Source: Acidobacteriaceae bacterium TAA 166
GTDB lineage: Bacteria > Acidobacteriota > Terriglobia > Terriglobales > Acidobacteriaceae
Assembly: GCA_000421065.1 (NCBI GenBank)
Contig: ATWD01000001.1
Location: 558,001 to 622,000, forward strand
Direction of reading: 5' to 3'
Length of the DNA stretch: 64,000 nucleotides
Below are positions 16,444-24,226 of the stretch, in pieces. A program made the translations under genes and the position numbers. The notes under the pieces were generated by a model. That model made no database searches and had not been told where the DNA came from. It saw only the letters and a list, made by a program, of their open reading frames with translations. Each line of letters opens with the position of its first letter. Position 1 is the first letter of the stretch.

Positions 16444-16593
16444 ATGATCCGCAAGCTGAAGACCGGCGAGTTCAGAATCTACTCCCGCCACGTCGATCCA
16501 AAAACCAAAAAGCGCCGCAACCTCGGAACCTTCTCCACCCGCGAAAAAGCAGAGGAGCACGAGCGCGCCATCCAGTACTTCAAGAGCCACTAG
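16444..16593 (+). CDS. Small basic protein (49 aa), Arm/AP2-like DNA-binding look
   Basis: The product starts MIRKLKTGEFRIYSRHVDPK and continues TKKRRNLGTFSTREKAEEHE and RAIQYFKSH. It is strongly basic in its first half, with a beta-beta-beta-helix pattern (KLKTGEFRIYSR / KKRRNLGTFST / REKAEEHERAIQYF) resembling the short three-stranded Arm or AP2-like DNA-binding domains found at the N-terminus of tyrosine integrases, here without any catalytic domain. A purine-rich AAGGCGAGG ribosome site precedes the ATG. It ends 8 bp before the next gene, so the two are probably cotranscribed. The function is unknown; nucleic-acid binding is inference from shape and charge. Confidence 0.65.
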   Translation: MIRKLKTGEFRIYSRHVDPKTKKRRNLGTFSTREKAEEHERAIQYFKSH

Positions 16594-16601
16594 AGCCCAT
16601 C

Positions 16602-17144
16602 ATGCTGGGACTCTTCGTCGTCGCCTTCGGTACCGCTCTCTGGTTCGCCCCCTTCCTCTTCACCAAACGCGGAGGGCCAACCCTGCTGTCCATCGACCGC
16701 CGCGCTCGCTGGGGCCTTCTGCTCCAGGTAGCAGGTCTGGCCATGATGGCGATCAGTCCTTTCTGGAGCGCAACTCGACTCACTCCACGCCTGGCCACGG
16801 CAGCAGTCCTCTTCCTCCTCGCCGCGCTCCTCTCCTGGACAGCAACCCGCTCCCTGGGAGAGCAACTCCGCTTCGACGCGGCCATCGGCGCCGAGCACCG
16901 GCTCATCCAGCAAGGGCCCTACCGCATCATTCGCCACCCCGTCTATGGCTCCATGCTCTGCCTGTTATGGGCCCTGGGAGCCGTGACCACCCCCATCCCC
17001 CTCTTTGCGGCAGCAACCGTGGTCTTCCTTATCGGCACCGAGATCCGCGTCCAGATCGAAGACCGTCTCCTGCGAGATCGCTTCGGCGAGAGCTTCACCC
17101 GCTACCGGCACTCCACCGCGGCTTACGTCCCATTCCTTCGCTAA
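16602..17144 (+). CDS. Isoprenylcysteine carboxyl methyltransferase-family membrane protein
   Basis: A 180-residue membrane protein with four to five hydrophobic helices and the C-terminal ICMT/PEMT signature: QQGPYRIIRHPVYGSMLCLL (the RHP-Y motif binding S-adenosylmethionine), then EIRVQIEDRLLRDRFGESFT and RYRHST, where the E/R cluster completes the site. Bacterial members methylate unknown lipid or small-molecule acceptors. The start at 16602 lies 8 bp after the stop of the small basic protein. A bidirectional terminator follows immediately. Confidence 0.8.
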   Translation: MLGLFVVAFGTALWFAPFLFTKRGGPTLLSIDRRARWGLLLQVAGLAMMAISPFWSATRLTPRLATAAVLFLLAALLSWTATRSLGEQLRFDAAIGAEHRLIQQGPYRIIRHPVYGSMLCLLWALGAVTTPIPLFAAATVVFLIGTEIRVQIEDRLLRDRFGESFTRYRHSTAAYVPFLR

Positions 17145-17148
17145 GCTT

Positions 17149-17179
17149 CGAGGCGGTCGAATCGCGTTCGACCGCCTCG
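17149..17179. terminator. Bidirectional terminator between convergent genes
   Basis: CGAGGCGGTCGAA (17149-17161), loop TCGCG, TTCGACCGCCTCG (17167-17179): a perfect 13-bp stem exactly filling the 44-bp gap between the methyltransferase gene and the convergent PEP-CTERM gene. Confidence 0.75.
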
Positions 17180-17188
17180 TTCCACCCA

Positions 17189-17716
17189 CTACCGGCGAAC
17201 TCGACGGAAGCTCTCGGCCGCGCCGCCCAACAATCCCGTCGCCAGCAGAGCCAGTGAGCCCGGCTCCGGAACCGGCGCGTTGTCGCTGGCCAAAGCCGCG
17301 CTGAAGTCGCCGTAAGACGCCTTCTGGCCATTGTCGTAATAGAAGGCATAGCGATCGGTCGAATCCAGCGTGAACCGGCCGTTCACTCCGTTCATCGTCT
17401 CGGAGAAGGTGATGTCGCGAAGCTCACCGTCGAGGAACTCCACCAGCGTGTTCCCCGTGGCCCCCGCAAGGCTAAAGGTCTGACCGCCTATCTCAAAGAC
17501 CAGGTTGTCCAGCCTTCCATTGGCGACACTGTAATCCGTCAGCCCCGTAGCCAAAGGAGTCCCCTCCAGCGTGATCGATCCAGCTCCCCCATAAACAGAG
17601 CCCGCCTCGGGAGTAAGCGTCAGGTTATAGGTCACCGTATCGGCAAGCAAGGTCGCGGGAGCAGCGAAAACCAGGGAGAGAGTGAAAAAAATAACAGACT
17701 TAAAGAGACTACGCAT
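17189..17716 (-). CDS. PEP-CTERM sorting-signal protein
   Basis: A 175-residue exported protein with a signal peptide (MRSLFKSVIFFTLSLVFAAP, then ATLLA-DT) and the C-terminal anchor VPEPGSLALLATGLLGGAAE with SFRRVRR. The middle is beta-rich (TYNLTLTPEAGSVYGGAGSI, GRLDNLVFEIGGQTFSL), as in many PEP-CTERM proteins whose sequence is otherwise poorly conserved. It is the second such protein in the window and does not resemble the first outside the sorting signal. It would need an exosortase encoded elsewhere. Confidence 0.82.
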   Translation of the reverse strand: MRSLFKSVIFFTLSLVFAAPATLLADTVTYNLTLTPEAGSVYGGAGSITLEGTPLATGLTDYSVANGRLDNLVFEIGGQTFSLAGATGNTLVEFLDGELRDITFSETMNGVNGRFTLDSTDRYAFYYDNGQKASYGDFSAALASDNAPVPEPGSLALLATGLLGGAAESFRRVRR

Positions 17717-18064
17717 ATCTTCTAACCACCTATGGTTGTTGACTTCACAACTTCAACAGGCAAGTGGAGGACCAAACCTCAAGAGGCTTCCCCGCCCCGA
17801 AACATTCCAAATATTTCCCTAAAGACCGGGAGATCACCCAGTTGAAGGCCTCGTTTTTGAGAAGCCTTTTTCCCATCCGCACCGGCCATGTGCAAAGAAA
17901 TGCCCTCCTGAAACACTCGCGTCAATCCACCTCACACGAAAAAGTGGCCAGACCTCTTAAAACTTCTGTACACTTCGCAGGCATTCCCAGCAGGCATCTT
18001 GTGCAGCACAAACGTATGGGAGAGGCACTTCATCTACGCTGTAAATTCCGAGGGAGCAAGTCCA
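17717..18064. other. Divergent intergenic region
   Basis: A 348-bp spacer between the minus-strand PEP-CTERM gene and the plus-strand oxidoreductase gene. It should hold both promoters. No repeat copy, RNA gene or supported small ORF was seen. Confidence 0.5.
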
Positions 18065-19414
18065 ATGAAATCTGAAAACACCAGCCGACGTGATTTCGTA
18101 AAGATGACCGCAGCGGTCGCAGGCACCGTTGCCACCTGGAACGCCCGCAGCTACGCCAAGATCGTCGGCGCCAACGACCGCGTCCGCACCGCCGTCGTAG
18201 GCTGCGGCGACCGCATGAAAAGCTCCCTCATCCCCGCCTTCCTCCAGCACAACAAGGAGATGAACTTCGAGTTCGTCGCCCTCTCCGACCTCTGGAGCCG
18301 CCGCCGCGAAGACGGCGTCGCTTACATCCAGAAGCTCGGCGGCCCCAAGGTCGAAACCGTCCGCAACAATGACGAGCTCTACGCCCGCAACGACGTCGAT
18401 GCCGTCCTCATCGCCACCGCCGATTTCCAGCACGCCAAGCACGGCGTCGAAGCCGTCAAGGCCGGGCGCGACGCCTACGTCGAGAAGCCCCTCGCCCACA
18501 CCATGAAGGACGCCCACGCCATCCGCGACACCGTCCACGCCAACAAGCAGATCGTGCAGATCGGAACCCAGCGCCGCTCCACCCCCAGCTACCAGAGGGC
18601 CTACGAGTACATCAAGTCCGGCAAGTTCGGTGAGATCAACATGGTCGAGATGACCTGGAACGTCAACCAGCCCGGACGCTGGCGCCGCCCCGACGTCGTC
18701 CCCCTGCTCAAAGAGCAGGACACCGACTGGAAGCGCTACCTCATGGATCAGCCCTACGAGCCCTTCGACGCCCGCAAGTACCTCGAGTTCCGCCTCTTCT
18801 GGCCCTACTCCTCCGGCATCCCCGACCAGTGGCTCGTCCACCAGATCGATACCGTCCACTGGTTCAGCGGCTACCCCAACCCACGCTCCGTCGTCGCCAA
18901 CGGCGGCATCTATCAGTGGCACGACGGCCGCCGCAACTGGGATACCTTCACCGCCGTCTTCGACTACGGCCCCGAAAACGATCCCACCAAGGGCTTCCAG
19001 GTCCTCTACTCCTCCCGCCAGACCAACTCCGCCGGAGGCGTCAAGGAGATCTACTACTCCAACGGCGGCTCCCTCGACATGGACAAGCAGATCGTCACCC
19101 CCACCGGTGGTCTCACCGCCAAAGCTGCGGCCGAGATGCAGATGAAGCCCGACCTGCTCGAGAAGTTCTCCCTTGGCGAGACCGAAGCCGCCTCCACCGA
19201 CGCCAACACCGGCGTCGACAATCAGACCTCCGCCAACATGCGCAACTGGATGGATTGTGTCCGCTCGCGCAAGCAGCCGAACGCCAATGTGGACGCCGGT
19301 TACAGTCACTCCGTCGCGCTCTGCATGTGCATCGCCGCCATGCAGACCGGCCAGAAGGTCACCTTCGACGCGAAGACCCAGCAGGTCATGGCTGGAGGCA
19401 AAGCCCATGCCTAG
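18065..19414 (+). CDS. Gfo/Idh/MocA-family oxidoreductase with Tat-type signal
   Basis: A 449-residue NAD(P)-dependent sugar oxidoreductase-like protein. The N-terminus MKSENTSRRDFVKMTAAVAG is a twin-arginine signal (RRDFVK). The Rossmann fold begins VRTAVVGCGDRMKSSLIPAF, and the family's EKP motif is visible as YVEKPLAHTMKDA. Family members oxidise or epimerise sugars using NAD(P)+. Exported versions such as this are common in polysaccharide-degrading Acidobacteriota, Planctomycetota and Bacteroidota. The ATG at 18065 is chosen for the Tat signal and the GAGGGAG ribosome site. The next gene (DUF6807) starts inside the last codons (ATGCCTAG), indicating translational coupling. Confidence 0.85.
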   Translation: MKSENTSRRDFVKMTAAVAGTVATWNARSYAKIVGANDRVRTAVVGCGDRMKSSLIPAFLQHNKEMNFEFVALSDLWSRRREDGVAYIQKLGGPKVETVRNNDELYARNDVDAVLIATADFQHAKHGVEAVKAGRDAYVEKPLAHTMKDAHAIRDTVHANKQIVQIGTQRRSTPSYQRAYEYIKSGKFGEINMVEMTWNVNQPGRWRRPDVVPLLKEQDTDWKRYLMDQPYEPFDARKYLEFRLFWPYSSGIPDQWLVHQIDTVHWFSGYPNPRSVVANGGIYQWHDGRRNWDTFTAVFDYGPENDPTKGFQVLYSSRQTNSAGGVKEIYYSNGGSLDMDKQIVTPTGGLTAKAAAEMQMKPDLLEKFSLGETEAASTDANTGVDNQTSANMRNWMDCVRSRKQPNANVDAGYSHSVALCMCIAAMQTGQKVTFDAKTQQVMAGGKAHA

Positions 19415-20621
19415 ACCAATAAAAGACAGCGCTGCCGCGCGGGCGTCCTACGCGGACAGCGCCCACTTCGTGGGGGGTGGGTCGCCTTCGGCGCATGCCT
19501 CCCGCTGGTCGGCGCAAACATCTTCGCGCCCCACCGCGAAGCGCAACCACACGCCGCGAAGTGGCCGCCCCGCGCGTAGCGGGCCCGGCCGGCAGGCCAT
19601 TCTGTCCCTCGTCCTAGCAATCGCAGGAGCCCAGATGGCCAACGCCGCAGCCAAGGGAGTCCAGATCATCACCAACGAGTCCCAGCAGCGCGTCGACGTC
19701 ACTATCGACGGCAAGCCCTTCACCGCCTACGTCTGGCCCTCCACGCTCAAAAAGCCCGTGCTCTTCCCCCTCATCGCGGCCGACGGAACCACCGTCACCC
19801 GCGGCTACCCCCTCGCTCCCCGCGAGACCGAGCGCGTCGATCACCCCCACCACGCCGGTCTCTGGTTCAACTACGGCAACGCCAACAACTTCGACTTCTG
19901 GAACAACTCCGACGCCATCAAGCCCGAAGACCGCCACAAGATGGGCTCCATCCATCACGAAAAGATCGTCTCCTCCAAAAGCGGAGCCAAGGGCGAGCTC
20001 GTCGTCGACTCCGCCTGGTCGACCGGAGCCGGAGACAAGATCTTCAACCAGCGAACCAAGTACGTCTTCTCCAACGCAGGCGACGCCAGAACCATCGACA
20101 TGACCGTTACCCTCACCGCGCTCGACAAGGTCGTCTTCCACGACGACAAAGAAGGCGTCCTCGGCATTCGCGTAGCCCACTTCCTCGAATCCCCCACCGA
20201 GAAGGGCGGAACCTTCGCCGACACCAGCGGTCGCCCCACCAAGGTCGAAGGCAACACCGCTGGAGCCACCGGAGTCTACCGCACCAGCGAAGGCGTAGAA
20301 GGCGACGCCGTATGGTCCACACGCGGCAAGTGGTGCGAGCTCACCGGCCACACCACCGACGGCCACACCGAGACCATCGCCATCTTCGACCACACCGGCA
20401 ACCCCGGCTACCCCACCTACTGGCACGCTCGCGGCTACGGCCTCTTCGCGGCCAATCCCCTCGGCCGCAAGATTTTCGACACCAAGCAGCCGCAGTTCGA
20501 CTACACCGTCGAAAAGGGTGCCTCCACCACCTTCCAATACCGCATCACCATCTCCTCCCACGCCGTAACCCCGGACGAGATGAACAAGGCCTGGACCAAC
20601 TTCGAAGCCGAGGTCAAATAA
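19407..20621 (+). CDS. DUF6807 (PmoA-like) secreted protein; 5' end carries an in-frame repeat insertion
   Basis: The body (from about 19640) matches the DUF6807 family, often annotated 'methane oxygenase PmoA' although unrelated in role: ERVDHPHHAGLWFNYGNANN, GSIHHEK, LGIRVAHFLESP, IAIFDHTGNPGYPTYWHARG and a C-terminal MNKAWTNFEAEVK. Such proteins accompany Gfo/Idh/MocA oxidoreductases, as here, and are thought to act on sugars. The 5' end is unusual. The ATG at 19407 has a good Shine-Dalgarno (GGAGG, 8 nt away) and overlaps the preceding stop, giving MPRPIKD. Then comes a repeat element of about 172 bp that stays open in this frame, and only afterwards the hydrophobic signal-like ILSLVLAIAGAQMANA. 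As written the protein is 404 residues with about 57 repeat-derived ones. An internal start (GTG in the repeat, or ATG at 19635, which loses the signal) is possible. Confidence 0.75.
   Translation: MPRPIKDSAAARASYADSAHFVGGGSPSAHASRWSAQTSSRPTAKRNHTPRSGRPARSGPGRQAILSLVLAIAGAQMANAAAKGVQIITNESQQRVDVTIDGKPFTAYVWPSTLKKPVLFPLIAADGTTVTRGYPLAPRETERVDHPHHAGLWFNYGNANNFDFWNNSDAIKPEDRHKMGSIHHEKIVSSKSGAKGELVVDSAWSTGAGDKIFNQRTKYVFSNAGDARTIDMTVTLTALDKVVFHDDKEGVLGIRVAHFLESPTEKGGTFADTSGRPTKVEGNTAGATGVYRTSEGVEGDAVWSTRGKWCELTGHTTDGHTETIAIFDHTGNPGYPTYWHARGYGLFAANPLGRKIFDTKQPQFDYTVEKGASTTFQYRITISSHAVTPDEMNKAWTNFEAEVK
19429..19600. repeat. Long REP-like palindromic element, copy L3, inside a coding frame
   Basis: Starts GCGCTGCCGCGCGGGCGTCC and ends GGGCCCGGCCGGCAGGCCAT. 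It is the shortest long copy: the CCAACGGGAG arm is missing, while CCCACTTCGTGG and CCGCGAAGTGGCC remain. It has no stop codon in the frame of the DUF6807 gene. The exact ends are uncertain by several bases because flanks of other copies extend the similarity (left AAGACAG, right TTC..CCTC). Confidence 0.85.
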
Positions 20622-20635
20622 AACAAGCCACAAAG

Positions 20636-20671
20636 AAAAGAGCCGCCGCACTCAAGAGGCGGCTCTTTTCT
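20636..20671 (+). terminator. Rho-independent terminator after DUF6807 gene
   Basis: AAAAGAGCCGCC (20636-20647) pairs perfectly with GGCGGCTCTTTT (20658-20669), ending in a T-run. It closes the oxidoreductase-DUF6807 operon. Confidence 0.85.
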
Positions 20672-20678
20672 TTGGATA

Positions 20679-20865
20679 GCGCTGCCGCGCGGGCGCCCTA
20701 CGCGGGCAGCGGTCACTTCGTGACGCGTGTACCGGCAACGCCCGGGGTCTCCCGCTGGTCGGCGCAAAGATCTTCTTAAGCGACCAACGGGAGCCCCACC
20801 GCGAAGCGCAACCACACGCCACGAAGTGGCCGCCCCGCGCGTAGCGGGCCCGGCCGGCAGGCCAT
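20679..20865. repeat. Long REP-like palindromic element, copy L4
   Basis: Starts GCGCTGCCGCGCGGGCGCCC and ends GGGCCCGGCCGGCAGGCCAT. The interior has GGTCACTTCGTGACGCGTGT with ACACGCCACGAAGTGGCC, and GGTCTCCCGCTGGTCG with CGACCAACGGGAGCCCC. It lies between the terminator above and the stop codon of the convergent aminotransferase gene, only 4 bp from that stop. Confidence 0.87.
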
Positions 20866-20869
20866 TCCT

Positions 20870-22072
20870 CTAAGCGCGAACCCCATCCCGATACCCACGC
20901 CTCATCGGCATCTCCTCAAACGCCGCAGCCGGAGTATCCATCGCCTTCTTGAACGAAGTCTGAAACGCCTCCATCTCCGAAGGCAGCCCCACCGTCACCC
21001 GCACATACGTCGGCAACGCCGCCCAGCTCCTCCCAATGTGAACGTTATCCTTCGCCATCAGCCCGCGAATCTGCGGCCCCGGCCTCTTCACATCGATCAT
21101 GAAGCAGTTACTCTCCGAAGGAATAAAGCTGTAGTTATTCTCCTTCAGCCACGCAAACGTCTTGTTCCGCGTATCTGCAATCATCTTCTTCCGCGTCGGA
21201 ACCAGCTCCGCATCCATCAGGCTCGCCTGCGCCGCAATCATCCCCGTAATCGGCATCGGCGACTGCCCATAGTTCTCCAGCTTCTTCAGCAAGTCCGGCC
21301 GCGCAATCGCAAATCCGCAGCGAATCCCCGCCATGCCATAGATCTTCGAGAACGTGCGCAGGACAATCACATCCTTGCCCGCCTTCACATGATCGATCGC
21401 CGAAGTCGCATCCGACAGATGGATATACGCCTCATCCACCAGCAGCACCGTCCCCGCCGACTTGTTCGAGACGACATAGTCGATCTTCTCCTTGCTCGTC
21501 GTCGTGCCCGTAGGATTGTTCGGATTGCAGATATAGATCAGCCCCGCGCCCGAGTCCGCCTTCACCATCGCTTCCACATCGTGCGAATAATCCTTCGCCA
21601 GCGGAACCGCATGAATTTTCGCTCCCGCAATCTCCGCCGCCCTCTGCCCCGCCTCGTACGTAGGGTTCCCGCACACGAAGCTCTTCGTCGGCGAGGTGAA
21701 CGCCAGCGCCGTATAGTGCAGCGGAGGGCTCGATCCGTCATACACCATCACATGATCCACCGGAACGCCCATCTGCTCCGCATACAGCTTCATCAGGTTG
21801 AAGTAGAGCGGTGGAGCATAGCGCCCGCCGTTCGGAATAATATCCGCGATCGCCTTCCGCGCAGCCTCCGAAGGCCCCAGCGGATTCTCATTGGCGTCCA
21901 GATAGATGCCGTCCATCGAGAAGGTAGGAACCATGCCCGCGCCCATCGCCGCAGCGCGAGCAAAGTGCGCCTCCGTAAGAATCGGAGCCGCAATCAGAGC
22001 CGCCGAGGCAGAACTCAAAAACGTGCGTCGTGAAAAAGCACTACAGGAAGAAGAGTCTTTGGAAGATGACAT
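20870..22072 (-). CDS. Exported class I/II aminotransferase (HisC-like) with Tat signal
   Basis: A 400-residue PLP enzyme resembling histidinol-phosphate aminotransferase. The fold-type I motifs are present: YLDANENPLGPSEAARKAI, YICNPNNPTG (substrate/PLP pocket), VDEAYIHLSD, and the PLP-binding lysine in TFSKIYGMAGIRCGF. Unusually for a HisC relative it starts with a twin-arginine signal, SRRTFLSSASAALIAAP, so it should be exported folded with its cofactor. The ATG at 22072 is chosen because GGAG lies 9 nt upstream and it begins the signal. Substrate unknown; because it would act outside the cytoplasm, a role in histidine biosynthesis is unlikely. Confidence 0.82.
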   Translation of the reverse strand: MSSSKDSSSCSAFSRRTFLSSASAALIAAPILTEAHFARAAAMGAGMVPTFSMDGIYLDANENPLGPSEAARKAIADIIPNGGRYAPPLYFNLMKLYAEQMGVPVDHVMVYDGSSPPLHYTALAFTSPTKSFVCGNPTYEAGQRAAEIAGAKIHAVPLAKDYSHDVEAMVKADSGAGLIYICNPNNPTGTTTSKEKIDYVVSNKSAGTVLLVDEAYIHLSDATSAIDHVKAGKDVIVLRTFSKIYGMAGIRCGFAIARPDLLKKLENYGQSPMPITGMIAAQASLMDAELVPTRKKMIADTRNKTFAWLKENNYSFIPSESNCFMIDVKRPGPQIRGLMAKDNVHIGRSWAALPTYVRVTVGLPSEMEAFQTSFKKAMDTPAAAFEEMPMRRGYRDGVRA

Positions 22073-22230
22073 GTCGAGCTCCTGATGAATAGCAGCGAGG
22101 AAACAACCTGTTGAATTGGCCGGGAGAAACGCAAGGAACAGACAGGGTTCGACTCGCTTGAGCAAAAGACTACTCCGAACCGGCGGCCGGCACAAGATCT
22201 TCTTGGCGAACAACACCGAACAGCGCCGAA

Positions 22231-22267
22231 CGAAGAACAGGCTGCCCTTTGGGCAGCCTGTTCTTCG
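22231..22267. terminator. 17-bp perfect stem-loop between pyk and the aminotransferase gene
   Basis: CGAAGAACAGGCTGCCC (22231-22247), loop TTT, GGGCAGCCTGTTCTTCG (22251-22267). It lies 34 bp after the pyk stop on the minus strand and 160 bp before the next gene. No T-run on either side, so it may be a strong pause/terminator or an RNA-processing site. Confidence 0.6.
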
Positions 22268-22301
22268 ACTCCTGCAAATCCTCTCTAACCGAGACGCCGC
22301 G

Positions 22302-23858
22302 TCAAAGCTTCTTGGCGACTGCCTTCGTGGCTTTCTTCGCCGCGCCGTTCTTCGCCCCCGGAGCAACCGTCTCCGTATCGCGGTCGCCGATCATATGCAG
22401 ACGCATGAAGTTCGTCGCACCCGACCTCGTCCGCGTTCCCGCCACGATGCCGACGATCTGCCTCGCCCGAACCCGGCCATGGCTCTCCAGAATCTCCTCG
22501 GCCATATTCACCAGCGTGTCGGTGTCGTTGAAGCGCCCGCACAGAATCGGATACGTTCCCCACAGCAGCATCGACCGATTGATCACCTTCTCAAACGGCG
22601 ACAAAGCATAGATCGGAGGATCGGGGCGATACTTCGAAAGCAGCCTCGCCGTCGCTCCCGTCTCGGTGAAGATCGCAATCGCGGCCACATCCAGATCGTC
22701 CGCCGCATGCGCCATGCACTCGCAGATCGTCTCCGCCACCGAAAGCCGCATCCCGCGCGGGTGCCGCATATCCGGAGGAGGATCGAGATGAATCTGCTCC
22801 TCCGTCTCGACCACGATCTTCGCCATCATCGCGACCGCTTCCACCGGATACTTTCCGGCGGCGCTCTCGGCCGAGAGCATCACCGCGTCCGTGCCGTCGT
22901 AGATCGCATTCGCAACGTCCGAGGCCTCGGCGCGCGTCGGACGTGGATTCTCGATCATCGACTCCAGCATCTGCGTCGCCGTAATCACCGGCTTGCGATA
23001 CTCCGCGGCCCGCTTGATGATGTGCTTCTGGATCGCCGGAACCTTCTCCGGAGGAACCTCCACGCCCAGGTCGCCACGCGCCACCATGATCGCGTCCGTC
23101 GCCTCCAGAATTGAGTCCAGATGCTCGATCGCCTGCGGCTTCTCCAGCTTCGCCACGATCCACGCATCCGAGTTCAGCTCCAGCAGCCGGCCCTTCACGT
23201 GACGAATATCGTCGGCCGTACGCACAAACGAGACCGCGACCGTATCCACGCCCTGCCCGATCGCGAACACCAGGTCCTCTTCGTCCTTCTCCGTCAGCGA
23301 AGGCACCTTCACCGGAATGCCCGGAAGGTTGATGCCTTTGTTCTCCCCCAGCATGCCTCCGTTGATGATCTTCGTGATCACGTCTCCGCCCTCAATCTGC
23401 TCCACCCGTAGCTCGATCAGGCCGTCGGACAGCAGGATGCGCGATCCTGACTCCAGGTTCTCGGCCAGCGTCGTAAAGGTCGTGCCCACCCTCGCGGCCG
23501 TGCCGGCAATCTCCTGCGGCGTGATGATCAGCTGCTCGCCCGCCAGCAGCTGCACCGGCTTATGATCCTTCAGCTTGCCCGTGCGGATCTTCGGCCCCTG
23601 CAGGTCGGCGAGAATGCAGATCGGCTTGCTCTCCTCATGCGCAACCTGCCGCACCATCCGGATCAGTTCCGCCTTCTGTTCGTGCGAACCATGCGAGAAG
23701 TTCAGACGCGCCACATCCAGACCCGCTTTGACAAGTTGACGAAAGACCTCGATGGAGCTCGATGCAGGGCCGAGTGTAGCGACGATCTTGGCGCGGCGAA
23801 CGCGCCCTGTGCCGGAAGCAAAGGCGTCGTTGAAGATGGGATTCGCGGGGATGGTCAT
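22302..23858 (-). CDS. pyk: Pyruvate kinase
   Basis: A 518-residue glycolytic enzyme converting PEP and ADP to pyruvate and ATP. Motifs: RRAKIVATLGPASSS, GLDVARLNFSHGSHEQ, ILADLQGPKIRTGKL (active-site loop), VARGDLGVEVP, and KPVITATQMLESMIENPRPT, the family signature region, followed by SDVANAIYDGTDAVMLSAES. It is slightly longer than usual, ending in a Lys/Ala-rich tail (NGAAKKATKAVAKKL). The start at 23858 (MTIPANPIFNDAF) is chosen over an upstream frame extension without conserved residues. A strong hairpin follows. Confidence 0.97.
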   Translation of the reverse strand: MTIPANPIFNDAFASGTGRVRRAKIVATLGPASSSIEVFRQLVKAGLDVARLNFSHGSHEQKAELIRMVRQVAHEESKPICILADLQGPKIRTGKLKDHKPVQLLAGEQLIITPQEIAGTAARVGTTFTTLAENLESGSRILLSDGLIELRVEQIEGGDVITKIINGGMLGENKGINLPGIPVKVPSLTEKDEEDLVFAIGQGVDTVAVSFVRTADDIRHVKGRLLELNSDAWIVAKLEKPQAIEHLDSILEATDAIMVARGDLGVEVPPEKVPAIQKHIIKRAAEYRKPVITATQMLESMIENPRPTRAEASDVANAIYDGTDAVMLSAESAAGKYPVEAVAMMAKIVVETEEQIHLDPPPDMRHPRGMRLSVAETICECMAHAADDLDVAAIAIFTETGATARLLSKYRPDPPIYALSPFEKVINRSMLLWGTYPILCGRFNDTDTLVNMAEEILESHGRVRARQIVGIVAGTRTRSGATNFMRLHMIGDRDTETVAPGAKNGAAKKATKAVAKKL

Positions 23859-24226
23859 AGAGGATACTGCGTTCCTTGTGTTATGACCTCCGCAAAGCAT
23901 GCTCTGCGAAGGTGAGCCTGATTTTTTAACCGCCGTTGGCCATTCTAACCGTGACCACCCCAATCTGGGTAAAACGCTTCAGACCACCCCATTTTGCGAG
24001 GAGGAGAAGTACGTTGCCACGCGGGGTCCTTCGCGGACGGCGGGTGAGCCTTCGGCACGGGCCTCCCGCTGATCGGCGCAGGAATTTGTCCAGCGACCAA
24101 CGGGAGACCCCGGCGAAGCCGGTACACGCGTCACGAAGGGACCGCCCGTACGGGGTCCCCACAAACAAGTCTTCGTTTGTGAGGTGACCGAGCGCAGTGG
24201 GCCCGGCCGGCAGGCCATTGCCTTTC
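23859..24226. other. Intergenic region with repeat copy L5
   Basis: A 368-bp gap upstream of pyk. Besides the repeat L5 it contains two similar short stretches, GACCACCCCAATCTGGG (about 23953) and GACCACCCCATTTTGCG (about 23983). No gene recognised. Confidence 0.5.
24012..24218. repeat. Long REP-like palindromic element, copy L5 (degenerate left end)
   Basis: The right end GGGCCCGGCCGGCAGGCCAT is perfect, but the left end is reduced to CGTTGCCACGCGGGGTCC. The interior keeps CTCCCGCTGATCGGCG with GCGACCAACGGGAG, and the extra hairpin module GTCCCCACAAAC..GTTTGTGAGG also found in L1. Confidence 0.8.
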
